From the NCBI RefSeq assembly GCF_020509005.1, contig NC_063014.1, positions 434,001-498,000 on the forward strand: 64,000 nt of DNA. The letters run 5' to 3'. The notes beneath the pieces were generated by a model. It was not told the DNA's origin. It saw only the letters and a list, made by a program, of their open reading frames with translations, and made no database searches. Shown one piece after another: positions 18,783-31,454 of the stretch (position 1 is the stretch's first letter; each line of letters opens with the position of its first letter). Source of the stretch: Fulvia fulva (taxonomy: Eukaryota; Ascomycota; Dothideomycetes; Mycosphaerellales; Mycosphaerellaceae). Position numbers and translations under genes: made by a program.

Positions 18783-20285
18783 AGAAGAACGGACGGAATC
18801 GAGCTGTGGTGCGTGAACTGCAGAGTTACTGGCAACATGGAATTCACGGGCCAGGCCACGTTTACGTTCCCCTTCGGCATTACGGATTTGGCCATCAAAA
18901 TGGAGGGAGACTTGAAGGCAAATATGGAGCTCGGCCTGGACGCCTTCTCCGGAGTACGCAGCTGATCTGTTCGACGTTCGCATTTTCGAAGTGCCCGTGG
19001 TAGGATTCACCATTCCCGAGATCATCGATGTAGGCTCATACCTCACTCTTGACATCAACGCCGGACTGAAGGTGGAGACTCTCGGACAGTTCCTCGCTGG
19101 TGCCGAGCTGCATTGGGAAGCCCTCAGTATGACTATGGATCTTCTGTTCCCTTTGCTATCAAAGGGCCACGGCTTCGCACCCCAGGTCACACCAAAGTTC
19201 AAGGCATCCGGTAACGTCACGGCCACGGCTCCCCTGGGAATTCCTCTGGCTATCAACGTCGGTGTCGACATCCTTGACGGCACCTTCATTGAAGCAATTG
19301 CCCTAGTCGATCGACCAGCTATCGAGGCTGTCGTGGAGTATGGAGCTTTCGGCACGCCAGTGACCGCAGAGGGAATGGACCCATGCAAGGGTATCCTCTA
19401 CTACGCCGATTCGGTCAACGAGATCACACTCCAAGCCTTTGGTGCGTTCAAGTATGACCTCGGCTCATGGCACGGCGACAAATTCCTCAGAGGCTGTGTG
19501 GGCGACAATGGAATCAACTCGGTGCAAGAAGCATTGCAAGCTCTGCCAGCGGGACAAACACAGGCTGGATGTACCCTCATCACCGAGGTCTTCAAGAACC
19601 CAAGCTTCGAAGACAACGGAGGCTCTGCATTCCCTTGGATCCTTAACGGCGGAGGTGCCTATCTGGACATCACAGAGGGCGAGGACGACACCCATGATGG
19701 ATCTCAATCACTCAACTTCAAGAATGAGTGGGTCAGGGGCTGTGATGCCTTGTGCTTTTCCTCCTGTGGCTTCGCGGGCTTTTGCACCCATTGCTGTAAG
19801 CCTACGGCTCAAGACTGGACCGCGAGGATCAGCCAGAAGATTTCCATGTGCACGTATGCCGAGTACGACTTGCAGCTATGGGCTCGTGTCGTCAGCTCTG
19901 AGGGCGTTTGCACCGTCACCGACATTTTCGTGAACAATTTGAGTGATCCGACGGACCCTTTGCTGTCCATTTCCTGGCAGGTTAAACATGACATTCTGCC
20001 AATTACCTCCAAAAACAAGGATCAGTTCCCCTTGACGGATAATGGTGTCGGAGTAAGTCATCTAACTATGCCATACTACGTGAGACCCAGTCGCTAACAT
20101 CTCGTGTTCCTAGTTCCCAATAAGCATACCGTCTACCACCAATGCAAAGTCTTCCAATGTCGAAGTCGGCCTGCACAACACAACCTGCAAGCAAAGCCGT
20201 CGCCTTCGATGTCCGCATCGACGACATCACTCTCACCCCTAACGATGTGCTTACGAGTGGGGCTGGGGCGCTGATGCCGATATGA
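18783..20285 (+). pseudogene. Truncated relic of a DUF7223 secreted protein
   Basis: The reading runs from ELWCVNCRVTGNMEFTGQA (about 18807) through the DUF7223-like block VGFTIPEIIDVGSYLTLD. It continues to a C-terminal carbohydrate-binding-like module (NPSFEDNGGS...FDVRIDDITLTP). Intact relatives begin with a signal peptide and a DUF7029 domain. Here the frame opens at an in-frame stop (18780-18782) with neither present. The frame shifts between DAFSG and DLFDVRIF (about 18950): continuing the first frame gives a stop at 18963-18965. A 3' intron begins at GTAAGT (20053). With the usual acceptor at 20113 a second shift is needed, but with the AAG acceptor at 20165 the frame stays open to the stop at 20283-20285. 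Loss of the secretion signal and at least one frameshift make function unlikely unless the shift is a sequencing error. Confidence 0.7.
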
Positions 20286-20457
20286 TGGATTACTCTGAGG
20301 TCAGGATAGAATAGATTCTGGTTTAGCGGACGCGATATGCCCCATGTATTACAATCTTGAAAAGGGCTCAACGCAGTGCGCACCATATTGAAGAAGTAAT
20401 TTCGCCAGACGCCTCGCTAATAGGGACATGTATGAACCGGTAACCAGCCAGACTTAT

Positions 20458-21597
<1,140 letters not shown>

Positions 21598-21791
21598 TCA
21601 GCCGGGCGAGACCCAGCGGATACTGTAGCAGCAACAACAGACCAACCACATCGAAGGCAACTACATTCACGTAATCATCTCAAAACATCAATGTAACGTT
21701 GAAAATCTAAACCTCCATGTCCCACCTGTCGTGCTCTTCAACACAGACTTCTTCGCCGTCACGCCCGTAGCACCATCAAGCACTCGCCACA

Positions 21792-22844
21792 ATGTACACA
21801 CACTCCAACATCCTCTCCTACCACGACCGCCTCCAATCCTTCAACCCATACTGGGACGCCTACGAGCCTACCGCCCGACAACTCGCAGCTATAGGTCACA
21901 TCTGCGATCGACCTCCCGTGGAAGCTCTGGAGAATGGCTCCCACTGTGGCTCCTGCAATAGATTCGTCCGCCGCGAGGACAGTGTCAAAGCACTTCAAGA
22001 TTCCATCTTCAAAACGGCCCCTGACTTTGCCGCTTTGGGAGGCTTCAGACTTCACAATGCAGACTGTATTAGATTGCAATTCAAGCTGCCGGATGAAGTT
22101 TTGACGGGGGTGCTCGGTGGCGGGTATAGGATGAGTGACCTTCGGCACATGTGGGAGAGGAAGTCGCAGCTAGGACGAACAGAGGGCATCAACGACGCCG
22201 CCCCTCAGTCGAGCTCCCTCTTCTCCCTCCCCACCGAGATCCGTCTAGAAATCTACGCCATGGTCCTGCCCACCATGGACAAAACCACTCCCATCGTCCC
22301 CCTCAACAAAGACTCCGCCCGCATCGTAACTAAAATCGGCTACGACAAAACCGGCCCCCGCGACACGACGAAAATCCACATCCTATCAACCTGCCACGCA
22401 GTCTACGAAGAAGCGCTCGACATCCTCTACACGAACACCACCTACAGCTTCGACTCGACAAAGCTACTCTACCTCTTCCTCCGCCACACCGGACACCATG
22501 GCCGCCGCCTGCTGAAGAGTGTTGATGTGCTGTGCGGTCATCGGGAGGATGCCATTGCGTTTGCGTTGTTGGCTTCTTGCCCGAAATTGAAGGCGATTAC
22601 GATTAGGCTAGGGCGACCGGTGTTGTTGTATCCTGGATCGCCGCTGTGGGTTGTTGATGGGGTGGCGTGTTTGCTAGAATTGAGTGGATTGGAGATGGTG
22701 GAGTTTGCGTATGATGGTGCTTTTGGGCAGAGGATGTTTATGGATGAGAGGCAGGCTGATGCTGCGGTTATTAGGAGAGAGCTTATGAGGCCTAGGGGGC
22801 AGCAGAGTGGTGTTAGGTGGGTTGGTGGACATTTGTATGGCTGA
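21792..22844 (+). CDS. DUF7730-type protein with an N-terminal Cys/His motif
   Basis: A single exon of 350 residues. The C-terminal two thirds begin at about residue 141 with SLFSLPTEIRLEIYAMVL and include HILSTCHAVYEEALDILYTNTTYSF, the two signatures of the F-box-like/DUF7730 family. The N-terminal 130 residues are an additional module: RLQSFNPYWDAYEPTARQLA followed by CGSC and, 32 residues later, HNADC. This gives a C-x2-C...H-x3-C arrangement that could bind zinc and distantly recalls a BIR fold. That resemblance is only suggestive. No signal peptide or membrane segment is visible. Cytoplasmic or nuclear adaptor roles are plausible but unproven. Confidence 0.75.
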   Translation: MYTHSNILSYHDRLQSFNPYWDAYEPTARQLAAIGHICDRPPVEALENGSHCGSCNRFVRREDSVKALQDSIFKTAPDFAALGGFRLHNADCIRLQFKLPDEVLTGVLGGGYRMSDLRHMWERKSQLGRTEGINDAAPQSSSLFSLPTEIRLEIYAMVLPTMDKTTPIVPLNKDSARIVTKIGYDKTGPRDTTKIHILSTCHAVYEEALDILYTNTTYSFDSTKLLYLFLRHTGHHGRRLLKSVDVLCGHREDAIAFALLASCPKLKAITIRLGRPVLLYPGSPLWVVDGVACLLELSGLEMVEFAYDGAFGQRMFMDERQADAAVIRRELMRPRGQQSGVRWVGGHLYG

Positions 22845-23877
22845 AAGCTGGAGACACGGTGGCATGAATGCTTGAAACTGCTTCCGGTTTTTGCGGGGCC
22901 CTGCTGGAATAGCCACTAGATGGTTGCTGGCGCCGCCGCGGACTTGACAGATGTGCTCTCGATATCAAACACCAAAGTAGGACGCTCCAACACAAGACGA
23001 CCCAGGACCGATTGCAATATTTACTCAGCGGTTGGAGCTCCTTCAACATAGCTCCGCCACTCTACCTCTGGACCTTCTCGTTGCCCCGAGCGGGCGACAT
23101 GCCGGAGACTGGACGACAGCAGAGATATGCTTGTCAATCGTGACTATTCTGAAGATGCTAGGCACCACGTGTAGCGCTGGGATCTGCCTGAATTACTGGC
23201 ACTTAGTGGCAGATGCAGGCTTGATCTTCGTCCGAGTATTCATTACGAGATTCCTGCGAATATTTCTGCTGCTGCCACAGCTCTTCGACAGATGGACTAT
23301 GCGTTAGCGCTTCGCAGAACCAGTGATGACGAAATGAAGCCTATAGCACTCAAGGCAATCGCTCCTTTCGATGCGCCGACTCTTGTCCTGGCTTTGGCTT
23401 TTCGGTGGAATGCTTCCCGCGGTTCAAATACAAAGCCGCGCCAGCGTTAAAGATCTTCCTCACATTGACACAGTAGCCAGGAGAGTCGAGCTCCCCTTTG
23501 TAGGTGCAGCATTTCACCTCACCTTGACCTTCGCAGTCATTGCGACTCTCCCATGGTGTTCGCACATCTCCACCACCATGGCGCTTAGACCCCGCCTACG
23601 CTTTGGATCATTTGACTTTTGTTCACATGGTTGGACAGGTCGCTCGCCGCCGCAGAAGCTAGCCATCGGGAGGAGTCGTCATGGGCACAGGTTTATATTA
23701 GGACGAATTTCTAAGCGTTAGCTATGTGTGCCATGGCAGAACGCGCTCATATTTCGGAATGCCTAAGCACTGATCGTGTTGGAATGTCATGCCTGAGGCA
23801 TCAAGGTCTTGGCGGTCGTACGCGCTTTCTTCATTTCTGCGCCGAACAACAACGAGACACACTTTCCTACAACCTCA
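22845..23877. other. Convergent 1-kb intergenic region
   Basis: No supported gene. A 91-codon + strand frame at 23032 has hydrophobic stretches but no relative I recognise and no flanking splice signals. Confidence 0.5.
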
Positions 23878-25643
23878 TCATAGGTGAAAGAATTGTCGAT
23901 AACTTTCCTCCAGCTCCCCAACAATGTCGCTGTGTACTGCCTGCTGAAAGCTCCTGTCTTGCAACGACACTTTGGACTGGTTCAGATCGCAATAGATGCA
24001 CCGCCGGACGACATCATTCCACCGACTTCCGAGTCGATCGCTTATCTCTTCCATCTGGATCAGTCGGTCGGCTGTTCTATATTCGGATAATGCATTCTTC
24101 GAGCCATTAGCGTCCAGTTCATCCGCCTCGTGGAGCTCATCGATGGACTTGCCCATGCAGAGCTCGATGAGAATTATGCCCAAGGCGAACAACGTTGGGT
24201 TCCTGATCAGCAATGAGGCTACCTTGTCCGTCGATGTACTGCTCGGTGGTGGTGTAGTCTTTGGAAGGCTCATGTTCTGCGAGATGAACGCATGCTCAGA
24301 TAGAATCTTGCCATTGTGGCGGATCAAGCTAATGTCTTGTTTGCTCCATCCAGGACTCAGCCATGGAGTGTCGTGCAGCCTCAGCATACCAGATGCCAGC
24401 GGTATGGCTAGTCTGTGCGCATCTGCGCTGTTCAACTTTCGACGCGTACAGGAGGGCTCTTTCAAGATGCTGGCCAGCGTGCACACGCTGAACGATGCTT
24501 GATCGACGAGTCGGTCCTTCGGCCAGTACAGGCCATGCCTATGGCTGTTTGCAGAACCGACCAGGTACCCGAGGCAGATACCACACTGTTGTGACTTTAG
24601 TGTATGGATGCTATTACACAAGTCCTGGATTTCGGCAACATTCTTCTGCTGCAGTGCAGTTACTGGTTCTGGCTTCGACAACGATCTCGCGGGCTCCTGG
24701 AACTGGACTTTACGCTTGCGATTCGAGCCCGGTATGTTGCAACTTGGTGCGATCGGGGCCCCTGCTGCTGCCATGACATCGAGAAGCCGCATCTCTGCTT
24801 CCTGTACGTACCAAGCTGGCGCCTTCTGTGCCGAGGAAGGCGCATCATGATGTAGCACTATCCGGAAAGTATCGATGGCATCCCTTTGCGCGAGCTGGAA
24901 CTTTCCCACCACTGCAGGCTGCAGATAAATGCTGGCCTTGTGTGGCGTGGCACACGAGACCTGAAGGCCATGCTGCAATATATCGTACACGCCACTTGCA
25001 TGGAGCCTGCTCTGATCGTAGTCGGGCATGCGCCGAGACTGGCGTACCTGGTTGATGGCTTGGCTTTGCTGCGTGAGCCTCTTCAGATGTGTATTGTCAT
25101 CCTTAATGCTGTTGATAAACTCGATGTACGCTGACTTCTGCAGTGCGAAGTGAAACCGCCTGTACGCTTGCTTGAACGACTTCGCATCGTTGAACGGGCC
25201 CTGAACACAATTAGCGACCTCCCGAGCTCAGCTATGTGGTAAGACAGAGGATGTACCTTTCCTGACGGCCCGATCTGCAGACGTCCCTTGATTTCATCGA
25301 GTGCTTCTGCGACACTGCGAACGTGCTCAATGAACGAGTCGTAGGCTTCTTGCAATCTCCCTTGCAAGGCCGCTTTCACCTCCAAATCCTCCCATGCAAC
25401 ACCGTCAGGCTCCCTCGTCAACTCATTGTGCTTCTGCAGATCTAAGCAGTCGCTCAACAGCAACTCCAAGGTGTTGCGATACAGCACCTCCTCAGCGCCA
25501 AGCTTTCTTGACAGTGCTTTGAACTCTCTGGAGGCTCCGCAAATAACTTTGATGGTTCTTACTCCATCAGCATAGTGCTCGAACCCGGAAATTACCAGTG
25601 GGATAGCGCCCAACACGACGCCGATGATCTCGATGCCAGACAT
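23878..25643 (-). CDS. DUF7580-type protein
   Basis: Two exons, 25643-25257 and 25200-23878, around a 56-nt intron (GTACAT donor, GTTCAG acceptor), phase 0, giving 569 residues. The N-terminus MSGIEIIGVVLGAIPLVISGFEHY is the amphipathic/hydrophobic start seen in many fungal prion-, kinase- and DUF7580-type proteins. A helical region of about 200 residues follows. The C-terminal part (about residues 370-530) has a degenerate kinase-like layout: a polar loop around LIRHNGKILS, then NPTLFALGIILIELCMGKSI, which corresponds to a kinase C-lobe helix without clear catalytic residues. The family is common near incompatibility and defence-type genes in fungi. Its function is unknown. It is divergent from the zinc-finger gene at 25992. 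Confidence 0.8.
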
Positions 25644-25991
25644 TCTGGCGCCAGGTTAATCCGTTGCCGTATACGGTACCGGCTTCCCTCGCTATGTCCG
25701 AGCTTATCTTCGATATAGCTAGACCTTGAAAACTGATGATGAGTGGGCAGAATATGGATGGAAGTTCACCTTCGAGGGCCACGACTTCGAGGATCGTTGT
25801 GTCGCACAGGGCGGAGCCTGCGTGTGGCGAAGCTCGTCGCCGAGCACAAGCGGGCGATCAATCTGAAGCTGATGGGGCTGAGCTGCATCACGTCTCCCTT
25901 GTCACTCACTGCATCTTGCATGCGACCACATCTGCCCCCCCCCCCATTCCACTAGAGAGAACACCACCTGACAAGCTTCGCGAGCAAACCC
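25644..25991. promoter_or_regulatory. Divergent promoter with an 11-base C tract
   Basis: 348 bp between the DUF7580 start and the start of the C2H2-SANT-GATA gene. A run of 11 C (25935-25945) lies about 46 bp upstream of the + strand ATG. No other site was recognised. The promoter role is inferred from position. Confidence 0.4.
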
Positions 25992-28900
25992 ATGGCCATC
26001 GCAGAGATCGCACAAGACTGTTTGGCAGCGTTCAATCAGCTCAAAGCACAAGGGGGCACTCCATGCACTGTCGACGAGGTCGAGGACATCTTCGGGCGCT
26101 TCCGCTTATGGGTGAGCAATGTTTCTGCTCATAGCTCCGGGACCAGGTCGCTTCTATATCGACTTCGGGATAATACTCGTCTCAGCAATTCAGTGGAGAA
26201 TTACCTGCAAGATCTTGGCACCCTTTTGCAGTCAGGTAAGTCGCGCCACTTCATCTCTCGACCAACGCAGGTCCCACTAATCACGATTCCAAAGCCATCC
26301 TCGAGAACAGCTTAGGATCGACTATGGATGCAACAGAGACCTCGATTGGGTTTCAAGAAAGTGACGACGACGACGACGACGCTGAACTGTTCAGCGAGGA
26401 CGTTACCAGCCACACTGCAGATGGCGCTTCTGCACTGGACGAGATCAGCGAGATCATTGAGTGCTTAATGCGAGTGTCCTTGGCTCTGCACAACCCTGCC
26501 AGCCATGACAAAATAAGATACGCCAACGACACGAAGGCTCATCATTTCCAGCAACACGACATCGAGCACGTTCGCGCTAAGTTCCCTCATGCTGCATCAT
26601 ACCTCGTCGACCGACTAGGCAAAGCGATTTCGCGGCATCGACATTTTCTGAAGTACCGCGAGCTCCATCATCAGAAGCTGGCAATCGACCTACAGCTCGG
26701 TGTGACGGAGATCGATGAAGCTCCGAGCACTATAGCCACCTCTCTGCCTGGCGTCCAGATGATGCAGCGCGGTCTACGGCAGCTGGATGTTGAGGACGAG
26801 TCAGTCTACAGTGTCACGTCGTACGCTACAACACAATCCGGCGACAGAACTCTGCGCCCACCCCCTCTGCCACGTGCTGGTCTCGACGGCGGCCCTTTCG
26901 AATGTCCTCTCTGCTACGCTGTCGTCGCCATGCCGAACGAGCGCGCCTGGAAGCAGCACGTTTTTGAGGACATTCCACCATATGTCTGTACCGCGGAAGA
27001 CTGCAAGACTGCAGTGCGCCAATACAGCCGCAGGCGGGAGTGGCAAAGTCATCTCAAGTCACACAGGAGTCAATGGTCGTGTCCACTGGGTTGTAGCGGA
27101 CGTGCATGTTCGATGCTAGAACTCGAACGGCACCTGAAATCATGCCACAAGCAAGAAATTCCTCCGCATGAGCTCTTCGCTCTGGTGAAGGTCAGCGAGA
27201 GTACAGAGTCCGCGAATCAGAATTTGCAATGTCCGCTGTGCTTGATGCTGAAACAGACTGCCAAACTGTTGCAAAAGCATATCGGCCGCCATTTAGAGCA
27301 GCTTGCACTATTTGCATTGCCACAATCCTTGCTGAGCGAAGACGATGGCAGTGACGCGGATACAGATACTGCTGGTGGTGATCAGTCGGCACCTGGCGAG
27401 CCTGTTGAGTCTATGCCGTATCGCGCGACTCGCGTTGAGTCTATTAACGAGACAGAATTGAAATTGACAGAGGAGGCGCCTGAACCCGCGCTACAGGAAC
27501 AGGTCATGACAATGACAGTGGAAGGCCATGATATTCAAACAGAGTCATTAGCCAACAAAGCCGCTAATCCGATGCAGCATTTTCACGCTTCGGTATTGCA
27601 GAGGCTAGAACAGAGGCACAGCCAACTTGCTCAGGGGAGTTGGCAGGCGTCCTTCTCGACGCGAAAACGTCACAAAGAGATTATGCAACTGTAAGTCACC
27701 AATGATGTCGGCATCGAGATTCGCTGCGCGAGCTGCTGACTCGTTCATCAGGACCGGTGTGTTGCGTGAGATCAATACCGATCTCGCAAGATGTGTTGCT
27801 ATTGCTGAGGAATGGGAGAGAAGGGTTTTACGTGACAGCAGGGATGAGACAGAGTACATGGATCGAATTGCGGCCAAATTACAGGAGATCCAAGCTCGCA
27901 GGCAGCAGCAGATGCAGATGCAGGCACAGCCGCAGCCCCATAAGCAGGAAGACGCTACCGTACCACTCGTTGAGCCTGTCAGGAGTACCCAGACGCAATG
28001 GCAGTACGACCCAGACGACGTTGCGGTCAGAAAGCACAACTCTGAGCCAGTCAAGAGCGTTCCGAAGGATGGCAGGCAACCCGTTGCACCGAGAGTGGTT
28101 CCAGACACACAGAACCCATTATCAGCAGTCTTTGGAGATCGACCAGAGACCCCTCGCATCTACTGCAACATGTGCATGGCAGCCCCCGAAGGCTTCCTCA
28201 ACGAGCAGGAACTTCGTCAGCACTGGGACATCCACCACGCCATTCGCGCAGGCGATCAGATATCTTCTGAGTCGTTACAAGCCCTGGGTCAAGATGCGGA
28301 AGAACATGCGTCTCGGACCCCGCGCAACCTGTCAGATCCGGTTTCGCAGGCGCGGCCTACATCTGCTGCTAAGAAAGGGAAATCAAGCTATTGGACTGTT
28401 GCCGAGCAGACCGACTTTGTGAAATGGGTCGCGGAATTTGGCACGGACTTTGATACGATAGGAGAACTGATGGACAATAAGACTGCCACCATGGTCAGGA
28501 ACCACTATCACAGACAAGTGAATGGCGGAAGAACAGATATTGCAGACAGCGCCGCCCGAGCTGATGAGAGGCGAGCACTGGGTAGTGATCGTCGAGAGCT
28601 ACTTGCAAGGCAACCCGAGAACACTGCCACCACCACCACGTTGAATGACAACGACACTTCAGATGTGCGAACGGCACATTCATCACATCTAGCTGAGTGC
28701 TGGGCAGGTCAGCCAGAATACGATGGCAGCCATAAGGAGCCACCAAGTGAAGTGGGTCGTCTATGGCCTGGTTTGCACTCGCAACGTCCTCAGGAAGCGG
28801 CGCAATTTAAGGCTGCATATGCTCAAGCCCTTGACGCACCCCGACGCACTCATGACGGCTCTCCATTTGAACATGCATTCGGTCAAGACGTCGACGCTTA

Positions 28901-29801
28901 CAGAGGACACACACTGGGGCGCACGCATCCATTTATTGTGCAGTCCCGACAGCAGATGGCAGATCACTCGACTGCCCATCTTGCGCAATCCAATATCGAT
29001 GAAGGAAGAGATATGAAGCAAGATGCGGCTTTTGAGTCTGTACGGCAGCAGGGGCCAATGAGCTACTTACCCCAAGTCTACGTGCAGTCGGATGATGACA
29101 ACAGGAACATACGCAAGCGGTTAGAGATACAGAAGATGCAAAGAGAGCAGATGCTCGGACAATTAAGACTGCAGAAGCAAATCGAGAACGCATCCGGACG
29201 GGAGAAGTCGCTATATTCACCGCCTTACATCACGACGGCGGACGATCAGCAGCAGTCATCGGCCGTAGCATCACGCCGGGTGGCTTATGTCGATCCCACT
29301 ACGATTGCGGGTCCTTCGCCGTCCGTAAGTCCACCAAGCTTCTTAGATCACCCATTCACTACGCCCACAGTTGTTCCTGGAATCACGAATCTTCAGCGCC
29401 CATCCGAACGTCATCTGGAGCATCCACTGTCCGATACATCAGGTGGAAAGGGCTTTCCGCCAGGTGTACAGGGCCGGCCGGACGCAGTCGACCTGGATAC
29501 GACAACGACTGACTCCTCGATGGCTCTTGGTCACTCGGCGGAGGGCTTGAATCGCGGGCTCAAAGGCGACCAAGCATTCCATGGGGAGCAGAACCACAGC
29601 AATACTCTCCACCCGCCAGCAGGAACTCCGCGTGTCCCCCAGCTGGAAGTTGTTGTGCAACAACGGTGCCACAGCTGCAGCCGAATGGAGTCTACGGCAT
29701 GGCGAAATGGTCCAGACGGTGCGGAAACACTGTGTAATGCTTGTGGTCTACACTATGCGGAGCTACAAGAAGCAGGACGAGATGAGGTGGCAGCGCCATA
29801 G
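25992..29801 (+). CDS. Large C2H2 - SANT - GATA zinc-finger protein
   Basis: Three exons, 25992-26235, 26295-27690 and 27752-29801, joined by introns of 59 nt (GTAAGT, phase 1) and 61 nt (GTAAGT, GCTGAC branch, ATCAG acceptor), giving 1229 residues. The N-terminal part (FGRFRLWVSNVSAHSSGTRSL style) and an Asp-rich patch lead into several C2H2-like fingers at about residues 283-420 (FECPLCY, CPLGC, CPLCL with HIGRHLEQLALFALP). This part is typical of fungal defence-like C2H2 proteins. A further finger (YCNMC...HWDIHH) lies near residue 690. A SANT domain (SYWTVAEQTDFVKWVAEFG...NHYHRQV) follows at about 756-800, then long disordered Gln-rich sequence. A class IVb GATA finger (CHSC, 18 residues, CNAC) spans about 1186-1211, near the C-terminus. 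It is probably a nuclear DNA-binding regulator. The gene is divergent from the DUF7580 gene. Confidence 0.85.
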
Positions 29802-30261
29802 TGTACAAGGCGCTCTGCTTTGGACTATCTGCTAGGGCAACCCTAGGCGCAGACCTAGATGTCATAGACGAGCTCCAACTTGACTGCCTACGGGCCTTGG
29901 AGACACCGGGTGCTTGCCGATTCCTGATCCCGATAAGTGGTTGTCGAGCTGTCTCGACAGATCGCAATAGGATTTCTGCCCATGCAAGTCTCAGACAATA
30001 GGCGGTAAAAGACACCGAGCTCTGCGTACGCATGTTGCAGTCCAAGACTGTCAGATCATGCATATCAAGATCATCGATGGCGTGGTTGGCCATATTCGTT
30101 CGTCTATGCCGGTAGCCGTTATTGTTCGTGCTGGTAGCCGCTGCCACCAAGACACATCAACGCGATGGAGCAGGCCTGACAAACGGGTTCCGTGATGATA
30201 AGAAGCCTTTCTCATGCTCTCCAGACGATGATTCTGTCAAACGTTGAGCCACTATACGAAA
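29802..30261. other. Intergenic region
   Basis: No gene was recognised between the GATA-finger gene and the secreted metallopeptidase. It probably contains the promoter of the latter. Confidence 0.5.
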
Positions 30262-31205
30262 ATGAAGCTTCCACGAGCCTTGCAAATAATCTTATTCCTC
30301 ACAACAGCTGTCGCAGCCTTCACAGAAGCTAACGTCCTTAATTGCAAAGGAAATACGGCTGCAGTGGTTGATGCCATCAACGCAGCGAAAGACGTTGTCG
30401 AGCTGGTAGTTGACACTCACGCCGGCATTGTCCCTGACAAAGGATATCACATCTCCAGCGCCTATCGCGAAGAGCTTCATGAGTTCTTCTTCGGTGCACT
30501 TAGCCAGCAAGATCGAGACTACGTCAAAGGTATATCTCTAGGTGCGTGCTTTGCAATGCAATAGCTGATGCTCGACAGGTGTCTTCATCAAGATGAACGA
30601 CTCTTTAGACACGATGACTTGGACCTGTGCACAAGATCTGGACGACTGCAATCGATGGGGCGCAGGAGCATATGTCTCTGGAGGGCTTCCAAATATCACA
30701 ATTTGTCCAGTGCACTTCTCTGACAGCTTCCACGACCAGACGAGAAGGATGATCCATGAGGCGACCCATGTTGATGGGATCAGCTATCCGCACAGTAGTA
30801 AGTTCTCGATTCCCAAGCCGTGTTGCATCTACAGCGATCTGACACTTCCAGTCACGGACATCAGGGTTTTCCTGGACCGGCCTGTTCGACGTCTTCCGAA
30901 GCAGCGAGCACGGTGTCTATCGTCTCCCGCGAGCTGCCCAGCTGGCGAAGTGTGCACCAAAGGCGGCCATGTTCAACGCCGATAACTATGCGCTATACGC
31001 CATGCAGCTATCATATGCTCACCGAACGGGTCGGGAAGTGCTGCCTGAGGTGGTGAGCACGGAGTCGATCAGCTCGTGGGCAGCCTGGATTGATGCACGG
31101 CCTGACATCCGTTTCTGCACCCTCGTGGCAGTCAGCTGGCCCTTCATTTTCGTCACACTGCTCTGGCTCCGTTTCATTCTGACGGAAATCCTGGGGCTTC
31201 TGTAA
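30262..31205 (+). CDS. M35-like (aspzincin) metallopeptidase with hydrophobic C-terminus
   Basis: Three exons: 30262-30529, 30579-30797 and 30865-31205, giving 275 residues. The first intron could also begin at GTGCGT (30542), which keeps the frame but makes a 37-nt intron. The protein starts with a signal peptide (MKLPRALQIILFLTTAVAA). The zinc motif HEATH is at 30758-30772. A downstream GLFD supplies a candidate third Asp ligand, and FNADNYALYAMQLSY is the family's conserved C-terminal block. Deuterolysin-type enzymes are secreted zinc endopeptidases. Unusually, the chain ends in a hydrophobic stretch (LVAVSWPFIFVTLLWLRFIL), so it may be membrane-anchored. The extra N-terminal prodomain is short. 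The 3' end faces a HET relic on the other strand. Confidence 0.75.
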
Positions 31206-31454
31206 CCTGGAGTCCTGTCGCTGATACCGGCGCTGAACGGAACAAAAGACATGATTTTGATCGAGGAAGGAGCTGGAGGTCCGGATGCTACCAGCTAGGG
31301 TTGTGGTACGATGCTGATCTCTATAGCTAGGGTTGCGGCAAGATGCTGACCTCTGTGGAGGCATCGGGAAGACCTGTGGCAGCGGGCATCTGTGTTGATG
31401 TAGAAAAGATTTGTTGGCTCCAAGATAGAGTACGAAAATAGCAGTTGTGATTCC

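Noticed and set aside
23032..23307. 91-codon frame with hydrophobic stretches
   Set aside because: No domain, no splice signals, and it lies between two convergent 3' ends.
31011..31454. Continuation of the HET frame into the metallopeptidase 3' end
   Set aside because: The similarity to HET proteins fades near 31455. Beyond that the frame is antisense or flank of the other gene.
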